The notes under the pieces were generated by a model, which worked only from the letters and a program-made list of their open reading frames with translations, searched no databases and had not been told where the DNA came from. Of a stretch of DNA of 8,688 bases, positions 1 through 5,862 are shown one piece after another. Location: positions 847 to 9,534 of the forward strand of contig MGQS01000006.1 in the NCBI GenBank assembly GCA_001797905.1. The letters run 5' to 3'. Source of the DNA: Deltaproteobacteria bacterium RBG_16_54_11 (GTDB taxonomy: Bacteria > Desulfobacterota > B13-G15 > RBG-16-54-18). The position numbers were made by a program, and so were the translations under genes. The number at the start of each line of letters is the position of its first letter. Positions within the stretch are counted from its first letter, which is position 1.

Positions 1-574
1 GCCTGCTATCTTTATAATAGAAATGCTCCTCTGCGCTTTGTTGGACGGCAAAGGCACGCATGGAGGGAGGGATATCGCTCGGCCTGAACCAGAGCTTGAT
101 CTCGTGCTCCGCCTCCGCAGGTGTTGCCGAGGCGTGGATCAGGTTGTCCATGCGCTCTCCGATCACCTCTCCTTTGTCATTCGTCAGCGGGACGATAGTC
201 CCCAAGGAACGGATACATCCGGGCTTCTCTTGTCTGGCATTGTGAGGGTTGGTCGGCCCGGCAATCTCCCGCACCTTCCCGACCGCGTTTGGGCCTTGAT
301 ACACAATCGCTATCACCCTCTGCTTGTGCGGCTCATCAGGATAGTGCAGGCGTCCCCTGATGTATTCGATGAGCGAGGGATAGAATATCTTGCCCCGATG
401 TTCTGCATAATGTTCCTCGGCAAGCATCGTGGTGACGCTGACCACCTTTGTGCCGGCAAAGCGCAGGCCGCTGTGAAACTCGGAGAGCTGAGAGAGCACG
501 TATCCTGTTAAAGAATTCTTCAGGGCGTCCGGCTTGATGAGGACGAGTGTTTGTTCAAGTTCTTTCTTTTTCAT
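1..574 (-). CDS. ndk: Nucleoside diphosphate kinase, long divergent form (3' end cut by window edge)
   Basis: Predicted to move the terminal phosphate of a nucleoside triphosphate to a nucleoside diphosphate through a phospho-histidine in the cytoplasm. My reverse-strand translation starts MKKKELEQTLVLIKPDAL, the classic NDK N-terminus with the nucleotide-binding Lys at residue 14. It continues through HYAEHRGKIFY (about 56-66), an IAGPTNPHNA block and a CIRSLG block with the expected Arg. The active-site block is NLIHAS with His147. Compared with the usual protein of about 140 residues it is long: extra residues follow the HRGKIFY block and lie between CIRSLG and NLIHAS, and the chain runs more than 40 residues past His147 before leaving the window. 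The usual Asp after HGS is Ala here (HASA). The ATG is preceded by AAGGA about 8 bases away. The family is clear. Full kinase activity is inferred from the kept His, Lys and Arg. Confidence 0.85.
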   Translation of the reverse strand, partial: MKKKELEQTLVLIKPDALKNSLTGYVLSQLSEFHSGLRFAGTKVVSVTTMLAEEHYAEHRGKIFYPSLIEYIRGRLHYPDEPHKQRVIAIVYQGPNAVGKVREIAGPTNPHNARQEKPGCIRSLGTIVPLTNDKGEVIGERMDNLIHASATPAEAEHEIKLWFRPSDIPPSMRAFAVQQSAEEHFYYKDSR

Positions 575-628
575 GGTGCGTTCCTTTTACCCCTTTCCCG
601 TTGATGGGAGAGGTTTATTAGCAACCTC

Positions 629-646
629 ATGTGCGATGCTGCACAT
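629..646. repeat. Inverted repeat at the presumed ndk transcription start
   Basis: ATGTGC and GCACAT are perfect 6-base arms around a 6-base spacer. The repeat touches the -10 box of the proposed ndk promoter and covers the expected transcription start, so it could be an operator or a 5' RNA hairpin. No regulator gene lies beside it. The pairing is plain in the sequence; the role is inferred. Confidence 0.4.
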
Positions 647-674
647 AGATAGCAGAGGGGGAGGTGATTGTCAA
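646..674 (-). promoter_or_regulatory. Probable sigma-70-type promoter for ndk
   Basis: On the minus strand a perfect -35 TTGACA (669-674) is followed after 17 bases by TATCTA (646-651). That -10 box is weak, but it is preceded by TG one base upstream (TGCTATCTA), the extended -10 pattern. Transcription would start near 639, giving an untranslated leader of about 65 bases before the ndk ATG. Confidence 0.5.
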
Positions 675-879
675 GAAGAGGCATGAATTGTGTCGCTTTT
701 CCCGCTTGCTCCCCAACCTTTAGATTCTTAATGAGGGGATGCCGCAGAGCGGCAGGGATCCCGCAATCCTTATTTCTATAGGGGAGAGCGGGAGCGACAT
801 CCTGCTTTCCTTAGTTGAAATTTAAAGAGCAGGACAGGATTGAACCCCGTGAGAAAAACGTGTATCCTCATGGGCAGAG

Positions 880-3318
880 ATGAAACAAAAATCCGTGGAT
901 AGACTCTTCGAGATCATGGACGCCCTCGCGGGCCCCTTAACCCTTGCCTCCAAGGACAACTTCTCCCGCCTCCCCAACATCAAGGGGCTGGAGGGTCTGG
1001 TCACCGGCCTGATCCAGGAGGCCATACCCCTCTCCTCCGACCCATCGATTAAGGCCAAGCTCAGGGCCCTGCAAGAGAATTTCGCCGGCTTTGAAGAGAT
1101 CACCGGGCGCGAAAAAGAGGAGCGGCTCGGAAAGGGAAAGGGATTGTTGGCGGAGATGAGGGGTGCCCTGGACTCTTTCAAAGGTACTGGCCAACCCTCT
1201 TGTGAAGAGGAGATAGCCCAGGTGCTGAGGAGCCCCATGCAATTCGTCAAGGGGGTCGGGCCGAAGATATCGCAGCTCCTCAAGAAGAAGGGGATAGAGA
1301 CCGTAGAAGACGCCCTCTATAACCTTCCTATCCGGTATGAGGACCGCCGGCAGATCAGGAGGATAGCCGATCTCACTACCGGGGATCGCTGTGTGGGCTA
1401 TGCCGAGGTGATTGCCGCAGGTGAGGTGGTCTACCCCAAGAGCCGTCGCAGGGTCTATGAGGCCATCCTGGGGGACGGAAGCGGTTTCATCACCGCCAAG
1501 TGGTTTCAGGGGATTCAGTATATCAGGGGGCGCCTGAAAAAGGGGGATCGGGTCATCTTCTGCGGAGATATACGGGGATACCGGTCCCAGAAGGAGATAC
1601 ACCACCCTGACCTGGAGTGGGCCGAGGGCACGGAGGGAGACTCCCTTCACTTCGGGCGCATCGTCCCGGTCTATTCCGAGACCGAGGGGCTCTATCAGCG
1701 CCGGATCAGGGGGATCATGCACCAGGTGGTTCAAAATGCCGCCCTCAAGGTAACGAGTTCCATCCCTCCCCAGGTGAGCGCGCGATGCAACCTGATGCCC
1801 CTGGCCGAGGCCCTGTGCGAGGTCCATTTCCCCCAGGCATATCTCGACATCGAGCAGCTCAACCGCAAGACGTCTCGGCCCCATCAGCGGCTGGCCTTTG
1901 AGGAATTCTTCTTCCTCGAGTTGGGCATGGCGCTGCGGCGCAGGGGCAACGCACAAGAAGAAGGGATCGCCTTCCAGACGGGGAGGAGCGCCTCGGCGGA
2001 GAGGCTCCTGGAGAACCTCCCCTTTACCCTCACTAAGGCCCAGGAGCGGGTGCTCGAGGAGATCAAGGGGGATATGGCTAAAACCCACCCCATGAACCGC
2101 TTACTGCAAGGGGACGTGGGGAGCGGGAAGACGGTGGTGGCCCTTGTCGCCTCGCTCATCGCCATCGACAACGGCTACCAGGCGGCACTGATGGCCCCTA
2201 CGGAGATCCTGGCGGAGCAGCATTACCTCAACCTCAGAGAGTGGTTGCGGGGGCTGGATGTCAGGGCCGTCCTGTTGACCGGAAGGATCAAGGGAAAGGA
2301 GCGCGATGAGCTCTACCGGGCCATCACCGAGGGGGAGGCCCAGCTCGTGGTAGGGACCCATGCCCTGATCCAGGAGGGGCTTTCCTTCAAGAGGCTGGGC
2401 TTGGGAGTGGTGGATGAGCAGCACCGCTTCGGGGTGATGCAGCGGGCCCGCCTGAAGAGGAAGGGGGCGGTGCCGGACCTCCTGGTAATGACCGCGACCC
2501 CCATCCCCCGCACCTTGGCCATGACCCTCTACGGCGACATGGAGGTCTCGGTCCTGGATGAGCTGCCTCCGGGCAGGGGTCCCATCGTCACCAGGGTCTA
2601 TCGGGAGAAGGATCGTGGGGCGGTCTATCGCACGGTGGCTGAGGAGATCGCCAAGGGGAAGCAGGCCTACGTCGTCTACCCCTTGGTGGAGGAGTCCGAG
2701 CGGATGGACCTGCGGGATGCGACCCAGGGGGCCCAGCGCCTCCAGCAGGTGATCTTCCCCGACTATCGGGTCGGACTTATCCACGGCAGGATGAAGGGTG
2801 AGGAAAAGGAGCGGGTCATGAAGGCCTTTCGCGAGGGTGCGATTCAGATCCTCGTGGCCACGACGGTGATCGAGGTGGGGATAGATTGCCCCAATGTCAC
2901 GGCCATGGTGGTGGAGCACGCCGAACGGTTCGGCCTCTCTCAATTGCACCAGCTGCGGGGGAGGATCGGAAGGGGGCCCCACCCGTCCGTATGCCTCTTG
3001 TTGGTCGCCCCCCGGCTTGGCAAGGAGGCGTGGCGCCGCCTGAAGGTCATGGAGGAGACTCTTGACGGCTTCCGCATTGCCGAGGAGGATCTGGCCATCA
3101 GGGGACCGGGGGAGTTTTTAGGGGTGAGGCAGTGGGGCTTGCCCGATTTACGGGTGGCCAACCTCATCAGGGATGTCCGTCTCCTCCAGCAGGCCCGCCG
3201 GGAGGCCTTTGCCCTCATCGACCAAGACCCTCAGCTCGGCAGAGAGGAACACCGTTCCCTCATGGAGACCATCCGGGCGAGATGGCAGGAGAAGTTAGAG
3301 CTGGCGTCCGTGGGGTAG
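880..3318 (+). CDS. recG: ATP-dependent DNA helicase RecG
   Basis: RecG is a superfamily 2 helicase that reverses stalled replication forks and moves Holliday junctions in the cytoplasm. Order of parts in this 812-residue protein: an N-terminal helical extension of about 115 residues; a helix-hairpin-helix-like stretch MQFVKGVGPKISQLLKKKGI; the OB-fold wedge domain (about 150-280); the helicase core; and the C-terminal TRG region. Visible motifs are Walker A GDVGSGKT (411-418), DEQH (512-515), TATPIPRT (538 on), the ATTVIEVGID motif V block and QLRGRIGRG (691-699). It is longer than the E. coli form (about 690 residues) because of the N-terminal extension, which is known in deltaproteobacterial and Thermotoga RecG. 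An in-frame stop at 850-852 makes 880 the only ATG start; its Shine-Dalgarno is weak (GGGCAGAG). No frameshift or missing motif was seen. Confidence 0.97.
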   Translation: MKQKSVDRLFEIMDALAGPLTLASKDNFSRLPNIKGLEGLVTGLIQEAIPLSSDPSIKAKLRALQENFAGFEEITGREKEERLGKGKGLLAEMRGALDSFKGTGQPSCEEEIAQVLRSPMQFVKGVGPKISQLLKKKGIETVEDALYNLPIRYEDRRQIRRIADLTTGDRCVGYAEVIAAGEVVYPKSRRRVYEAILGDGSGFITAKWFQGIQYIRGRLKKGDRVIFCGDIRGYRSQKEIHHPDLEWAEGTEGDSLHFGRIVPVYSETEGLYQRRIRGIMHQVVQNAALKVTSSIPPQVSARCNLMPLAEALCEVHFPQAYLDIEQLNRKTSRPHQRLAFEEFFFLELGMALRRRGNAQEEGIAFQTGRSASAERLLENLPFTLTKAQERVLEEIKGDMAKTHPMNRLLQGDVGSGKTVVALVASLIAIDNGYQAALMAPTEILAEQHYLNLREWLRGLDVRAVLLTGRIKGKERDELYRAITEGEAQLVVGTHALIQEGLSFKRLGLGVVDEQHRFGVMQRARLKRKGAVPDLLVMTATPIPRTLAMTLYGDMEVSVLDELPPGRGPIVTRVYREKDRGAVYRTVAEEIAKGKQAYVVYPLVEESERMDLRDATQGAQRLQQVIFPDYRVGLIHGRMKGEEKERVMKAFREGAIQILVATTVIEVGIDCPNVTAMVVEHAERFGLSQLHQLRGRIGRGPHPSVCLLLVAPRLGKEAWRRLKVMEETLDGFRIAEEDLAIRGPGEFLGVRQWGLPDLRVANLIRDVRLLQQARREAFALIDQDPQLGREEHRSLMETIRARWQEKLELASVG

Positions 3319-3325
3319 AGAAGGC

Positions 3326-3353
3326 TTGACATACCCCCCCTTTTTGTTATTAA
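3326..3353 (+). promoter_or_regulatory. Probable sigma-70-type promoter for the biotin carrier transcript
   Basis: A perfect -35 TTGACA (3326-3331) is followed after 16 bases by TATTAA (3348-3353). It lies just after the recG stop and would start RNA near 3360, about 30 bases before the biotin carrier ATG. It suggests that the 3391-4560 genes are transcribed separately from recG. Confidence 0.6.
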
Positions 3354-3390
3354 ATGCACAGGTCGAAAATAGGCGAAAAGGAGGTCCGAT

Positions 3391-3606
3391 ATGGCTACAC
3401 CGGTGACTGTGCCCATGGTAGGGAAGATCGTGGCTGTCAATGTGAAGGCAGGGGATAAGGTAAAAGAGAACGATCAGGTGGCTACCCTGGAGGCGATGAA
3501 GATGGAGATGCCTGTGGTGGCCCCGGTGTCTGGGACCGTGAAAGAGGTCAATGTCAAGCCAGGAGATGAGGTGACGCCGGATACCGTCCTCATGGTCATA
3601 GCGTAA
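3391..3606 (+). CDS. Free-standing biotin carrier (biotinyl domain) protein
   Basis: At 71 residues the protein is nothing more than one biotinyl/lipoyl attachment domain. The biotin site is EAMKMEM with the target Lys at residue 37, placed midway between the two half-repeats (VNVKAGDKV and VNVKPGDEV) that form the flattened beta barrel. Such small carriers shuttle carboxyl groups between the biotin carboxylase or decarboxylase and transferase subunits of acyl-CoA carboxylases, or of sodium-pumping decarboxylases such as glutaconyl-CoA decarboxylase. A strong AAGGAGGT sits 5 bases before the ATG, consistent with high expression. No carboxylase, transferase or membrane decarboxylase subunit lies nearby, so the partner enzyme is unknown. 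A remnant of an enoyl-CoA hydratase gene and an HgdC-type activator follow on the same strand. The family call is firm; the specific complex is open. Confidence 0.93.
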   Translation: MATPVTVPMVGKIVAVNVKAGDKVKENDQVATLEAMKMEMPVVAPVSGTVKEVNVKPGDEVTPDTVLMVIA

Positions 3607-3616
3607 GGAAGCAATC

Positions 3617-3771
3617 ATGGGATATGAGCATATCCTCTATAGGGTGAAGCACGGGGCAGCGACCATAATCATCAACCGGCCCCCGTACAACTGTCCCGGC
3701 ATCAAGAAGATGCCGGCGAGGGAATCACAGCCTTTGTGGAGGAGAGGCGACACCTCGGGAAGGGGGCATAG
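3617..3771 (+). pseudogene. Enoyl-CoA hydratase (crotonase family) remnant with the middle deleted
   Basis: The start reads MGYEHILYRVKHGAATI and then INRPPYN, the standard N-terminus of enoyl-CoA hydratases, and similarity seems to hold to about Met32 (3710-3712). From about 3715, in a different frame, GEGITAFVEERRHLGKGA followed by TAG (3769-3771) matches the usual crotonase C-terminus (EGI-x-AFxEKR). Only about 50 codons remain of a family length near 260, so roughly 200 codons are missing. The catalytic Glu residues and the oxyanion-hole region would be in the lost part. Read through in the first frame, the 5' piece gives a 56-residue peptide whose TGA (3785-3787) overlaps the next gene's ATG. 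The two ends could also come from two different hydratase genes joined by a larger deletion. The remnant call rests on recognised end motifs, not on an alignment. Confidence 0.7.
3696..3716. repeat. Perfect hairpin at the hydratase deletion junction
   Basis: CCGGCATC and GATGCCGG are perfect 8-base arms around the loop AAGAA. The hairpin sits where the two hydratase ends meet, and CCGGC occurs at both its edges (3696-3700 and 3713-3717) as a direct microrepeat. No T-run follows, so a terminator is unlikely. Confidence 0.6.
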
Positions 3772-3783
3772 AGGAAGAAGGAT

Positions 3784-4560
3784 ATGATTGCGGCGGGGAT
3801 CGACATCGGGTCTCTCTCCACCGAGGCAATTGTTTTCGATAACGAGAAAGGGATTTTAGGGTATTCCATCGTCCTGACCGGGGGCTCCAGCAAGGAGGCC
3901 TCACGGGTCTCCCTGAAGCAGGCCATAGGAAGCGCCAACATTACCAGGGACCAGATCAAGCGGATCGTCTCCACCGGATGTGCCCGCGAGATCGCCGAGT
4001 TCGCCGACCGAAAGATTACCGAGATCACCTGCATTGCCAAAGGAGTAAGCCATCTCTTCCCCGAATGCCGTACCATCATCGATATCGGCGGGCAGGATAC
4101 CAAGGTGATCAGGGTGGATGGGAAGGGGAGGGTGTTGGAATTCGACATGAACGACAAGTGCGCTGCCGGCACGGGCAGGTTTTTAGAGGTGATGGCCAAG
4201 GCCCTGACAATAGGGCTCGATGAGATGGGGGAACAATCCCTCCGGTACCGGAACGATCTTGCGATCAGCAGTATCTGCACCGTCTTCGCCGAGTCCGAGG
4301 TGGTCTCCCTGGTCTCGGAAGGGCGGCAGGTGGAGGATATCCTCCATGCCATCCACAACGCCGTTGCGGACAGGACCCTCGGGCTCCTGGAGAGGATAGG
4401 GGCCGTGGAGCCGCCGGTAGCCATGACCGGGGGTGTGGCCAAAAACATCGGTGTGGTCAAGGCCCTGGAAGAAAAGCTTAAGACCCCTCTCGCCATCTAT
4501 GCCGAGCCGCAGATCGTCGGCTCCCTGGGTGCGGCCCTGCTCGCCTTGAATGGCCTCTAA
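3784..4560 (+). CDS. 2-hydroxyacyl-CoA dehydratase / benzoyl-CoA reductase-type activator ATPase
   Basis: This 258-residue protein belongs to the BcrA/BadF/BzdD/HgdC family, ASKHA-fold ATPases (actin/hexokinase type). As a homodimer they hold one [4Fe-4S] cluster and use ATP to push a low-potential electron into a dehydratase or reductase in the cytoplasm. Visible are the N-terminal phosphate loop GIDIGSLSTEA (5-15), the second phosphate loop DIGGQDTK (100-107), the two cluster cysteines in NDKCAAGTGRF (Cys126) and SICTVFAESEV (Cys165), and the adenosine motif MTGGVAKN (214-221). Length and motifs look complete. GAGGAAGAAGG just before the ATG serves as the ribosome site, and the ATG overlaps the TGA of the peptide read from the hydratase remnant. 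Its electron-accepting partner subunits (HgdA/HgdB or Bcr type) are not in the window, so the substrate, whether hydroxyacyl-CoA or aromatic, cannot be told. Confidence 0.93.
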   Translation: MIAAGIDIGSLSTEAIVFDNEKGILGYSIVLTGGSSKEASRVSLKQAIGSANITRDQIKRIVSTGCAREIAEFADRKITEITCIAKGVSHLFPECRTIIDIGGQDTKVIRVDGKGRVLEFDMNDKCAAGTGRFLEVMAKALTIGLDEMGEQSLRYRNDLAISSICTVFAESEVVSLVSEGRQVEDILHAIHNAVADRTLGLLERIGAVEPPVAMTGGVAKNIGVVKALEEKLKTPLAIYAEPQIVGSLGAALLALNGL

Positions 4561-4622
4561 TTGAAAAGATCACTGCCCTCTGCAATTCTCCCTGGCGGCA
4601 TCGTCATTAAAAAAGGGAGAAA

Positions 4623-5021
4623 ATGATGAAACGTACTAAAATTTCCAATCTTATTTTATTTCTTTGTGTAGGTCTTCTTGCGATTATCATACTTTTTCTT
4701 TACAATCTTAACAAGAGAGTCTTATCGCTGGAAAAAGATTTTTTGTCATTTAAAGGAAAAGGACAAGAGGTAGAAAATAAATTACAAGACGATAATCTCA
4801 AGGAGTATCACGCGGTCATCATCGATTATGTTAAAAAGAACATAAACGAGATAGCATTAGAAAAGCCAGTTTTGGGAGGTCGGTGGATTGTCACAGATAT
4901 AAAATTTCTTTCTCCTGATATCATAGAAGTAGCATATGAAGATGGTCATATAGCTGGTGGTATATTTTTAAAAATAGAGAGTGCTTTTGATTCGAAGGTA
5001 ATAGTAAAACCTTTCTGGTAG
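4623..5021 (+). CDS. Hypothetical protein with one N-terminal membrane helix, AT-rich
   Basis: I do not recognise this 132-residue protein. It has a short positive N-tail (MMKRTK), one hydrophobic helix at about 9-27, a charged, probably helical or coiled stretch at about 28-70, and a small part rich in beta-type residues ending in KPFW. The likely layout is a single anchor with the bulk outside the membrane. It lacks a lipobox Cys. Base composition is very different from its neighbours: over 4681-4800 I counted 35 G+C in 120 bases (about 29%), against plainly G+C-rich recG and ftsY. AGGGAGA lies only 2 bases from the first ATG, so the second ATG (4626) may be the real start. AT-rich composition suggests acquired DNA. 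Coding is supported by RBS, length and a regular membrane helix. Confidence 0.7.
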   Translation: MMKRTKISNLILFLCVGLLAIIILFLYNLNKRVLSLEKDFLSFKGKGQEVENKLQDDNLKEYHAVIIDYVKKNINEIALEKPVLGGRWIVTDIKFLSPDIIEVAYEDGHIAGGIFLKIESAFDSKVIVKPFW

Positions 5022-5083
5022 GTGAGGGTATTAGAAGAATCGTTATATTGTATTGCTATTAAGAAAAAAGAGGCAAGAAAGAT

Positions 5084-5815
5084 ATGCGTTGTCAAAAATG
5101 CGGAGCTAAAAACCCGGATGATAATAGATTTTGTTCTCACTGTGGTTGTCACTTGGAAACCGGAGTCGTCGTCATAAAGGAGGTTGCCATGGACGGTTAT
5201 TTCTTTATGGAGTCGGTGCTTCAACTGATTTCGGAGGGGAAGTTCTTTAGAAAGGCGTTTGCCGTTGTTTTGCGGGCCCTGGCAGTCGTGGCTTCGATTT
5301 GGGGTCTTGTGGTCTGGATGTCTGTTTGGAAATATGCCGCAAGGGCTCATCTTGCTGCGCTATCAGGCATCATTATCTTCCAGGTACTTTTTGTTATAGC
5401 GCTTTACGCGGTGGCGCATACGCTGTTTATTCGAGCACGGAACATTGCGGAACTGCCTGAAGCGGAGTTTTATGTCATACCCATTGCTGCTATTGCCCTT
5501 AAGCTCGTCGGGGAGATATACGCCTGTTTTGTCGGCGTTATGTCCGTCGCCGGAGGCATCCTTATATGGTTGATGCGCGGTTATGCCTTTTCCCTGGTCA
5601 AAAAAACAAGTCCTCTTGTTCCCCGTCTTGGCAACGGCGAGGGATTTGTGGGAGGGCTGCTGTTCATGGGAGGCGGCTTGCTCGCGGCCTTCGTTGTCCT
5701 TGTGTTGTGTTACTTTTTAGCTGAGGCGGTTCTGCTCATGGCTGATATCGCAAAGAATGCCAAAATTACACGGCAGGTTGCCGAGCAGTACGATAAAAAT
5801 ACAAAAAAACCATAA
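5084..5815 (+). CDS. Zinc-ribbon membrane protein, function unknown
   Basis: A 243-residue protein that opens with a zinc ribbon, CQKC (Cys3, Cys6) and CSHC (Cys17, Cys20) within MRCQKCGAKNPDDNRFCSHC. A short linker follows, then about four hydrophobic segments: roughly 58-80, 91-113, 130-164 (long, perhaps two helices) and 190-219. The C-tail is charged (KNAKITRQVAEQYDKNTKKP). I know no named family for the membrane part. The zinc ribbon probably lies in the cytoplasm. The first ATG has only a weak ribosome site, whereas Met36 (5189) has a strong one, so a short form without the ribbon is possible. It follows the AT-rich gene by 62 bases on the same strand and precedes ftsY by 47 bases, but no shared role is evident. 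Its base composition appears intermediate between the AT-rich gene and ftsY. Confidence 0.8.
   Translation: MRCQKCGAKNPDDNRFCSHCGCHLETGVVVIKEVAMDGYFFMESVLQLISEGKFFRKAFAVVLRALAVVASIWGLVVWMSVWKYAARAHLAALSGIIIFQVLFVIALYAVAHTLFIRARNIAELPEAEFYVIPIAAIALKLVGEIYACFVGVMSVAGGILIWLMRGYAFSLVKKTSPLVPRLGNGEGFVGGLLFMGGGLLAAFVVLVLCYFLAEAVLLMADIAKNAKITRQVAEQYDKNTKKP
5176..5191 (+). promoter_or_regulatory. Strong in-frame internal ribosome site and ATG inside the zinc-ribbon gene
   Basis: AAAGGAGGT (5176-5184) contains a perfect AGGAGG, and with 5 bases between AGGAGG and ATG 5189-5191 the spacing is good. That ATG is in frame with the gene and is its codon 36. Translation from here would give a 208-residue protein that keeps all membrane segments and loses the zinc ribbon. 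It is far stronger than the site before the first ATG. Confidence 0.5.
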
Positions 5816-5862
5816 CGCCCCCTTCGCAAACAGGCGATCAACCTGCCGAAGGATGATTATCC

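Larger units (their letters stand above)
575..879. other. Intergenic gap between ndk and recG
   Basis: This gap of about 305 bases holds the ndk promoter and its inverted repeat at the left. Further right are a small hairpin GCCGC-AGA-GCGGC (741-753) and a wider pair TCCTGCT/AGCAGGA (800-806 and 828-834) with a 21-base loop. I saw no convincing coding sequence, tRNA or riboswitch, and no strong promoter for recG. Confidence 0.5.

Noticed and set aside
23..511. Plus-strand open frame of 162 codons over ndk
   Set aside because: The minus strand gives a clear NDK with the right motif order across the same bases.
741..834. Hairpins before recG as a possible small RNA or riboswitch
   Set aside because: The stems are short or have long loops, and no known aptamer pattern, promoter or terminator arrangement could be recognised.
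937..2982. Two long open frames opposite recG (937-2088 and 2101-2982, minus)
   Set aside because: They lie wholly under a full, motif-complete RecG. Their protein sequences are low-complexity and Pro/Leu/Gly-rich, with no domain I recognise; this is a usual by-product of G+C-rich codons.
3702..4496. Minus-strand open frame of 264 codons opposite the activator gene
   Set aside because: The plus strand encodes a complete activator with both cluster cysteines; the opposite frame is Ser/Arg-rich with no known motif.
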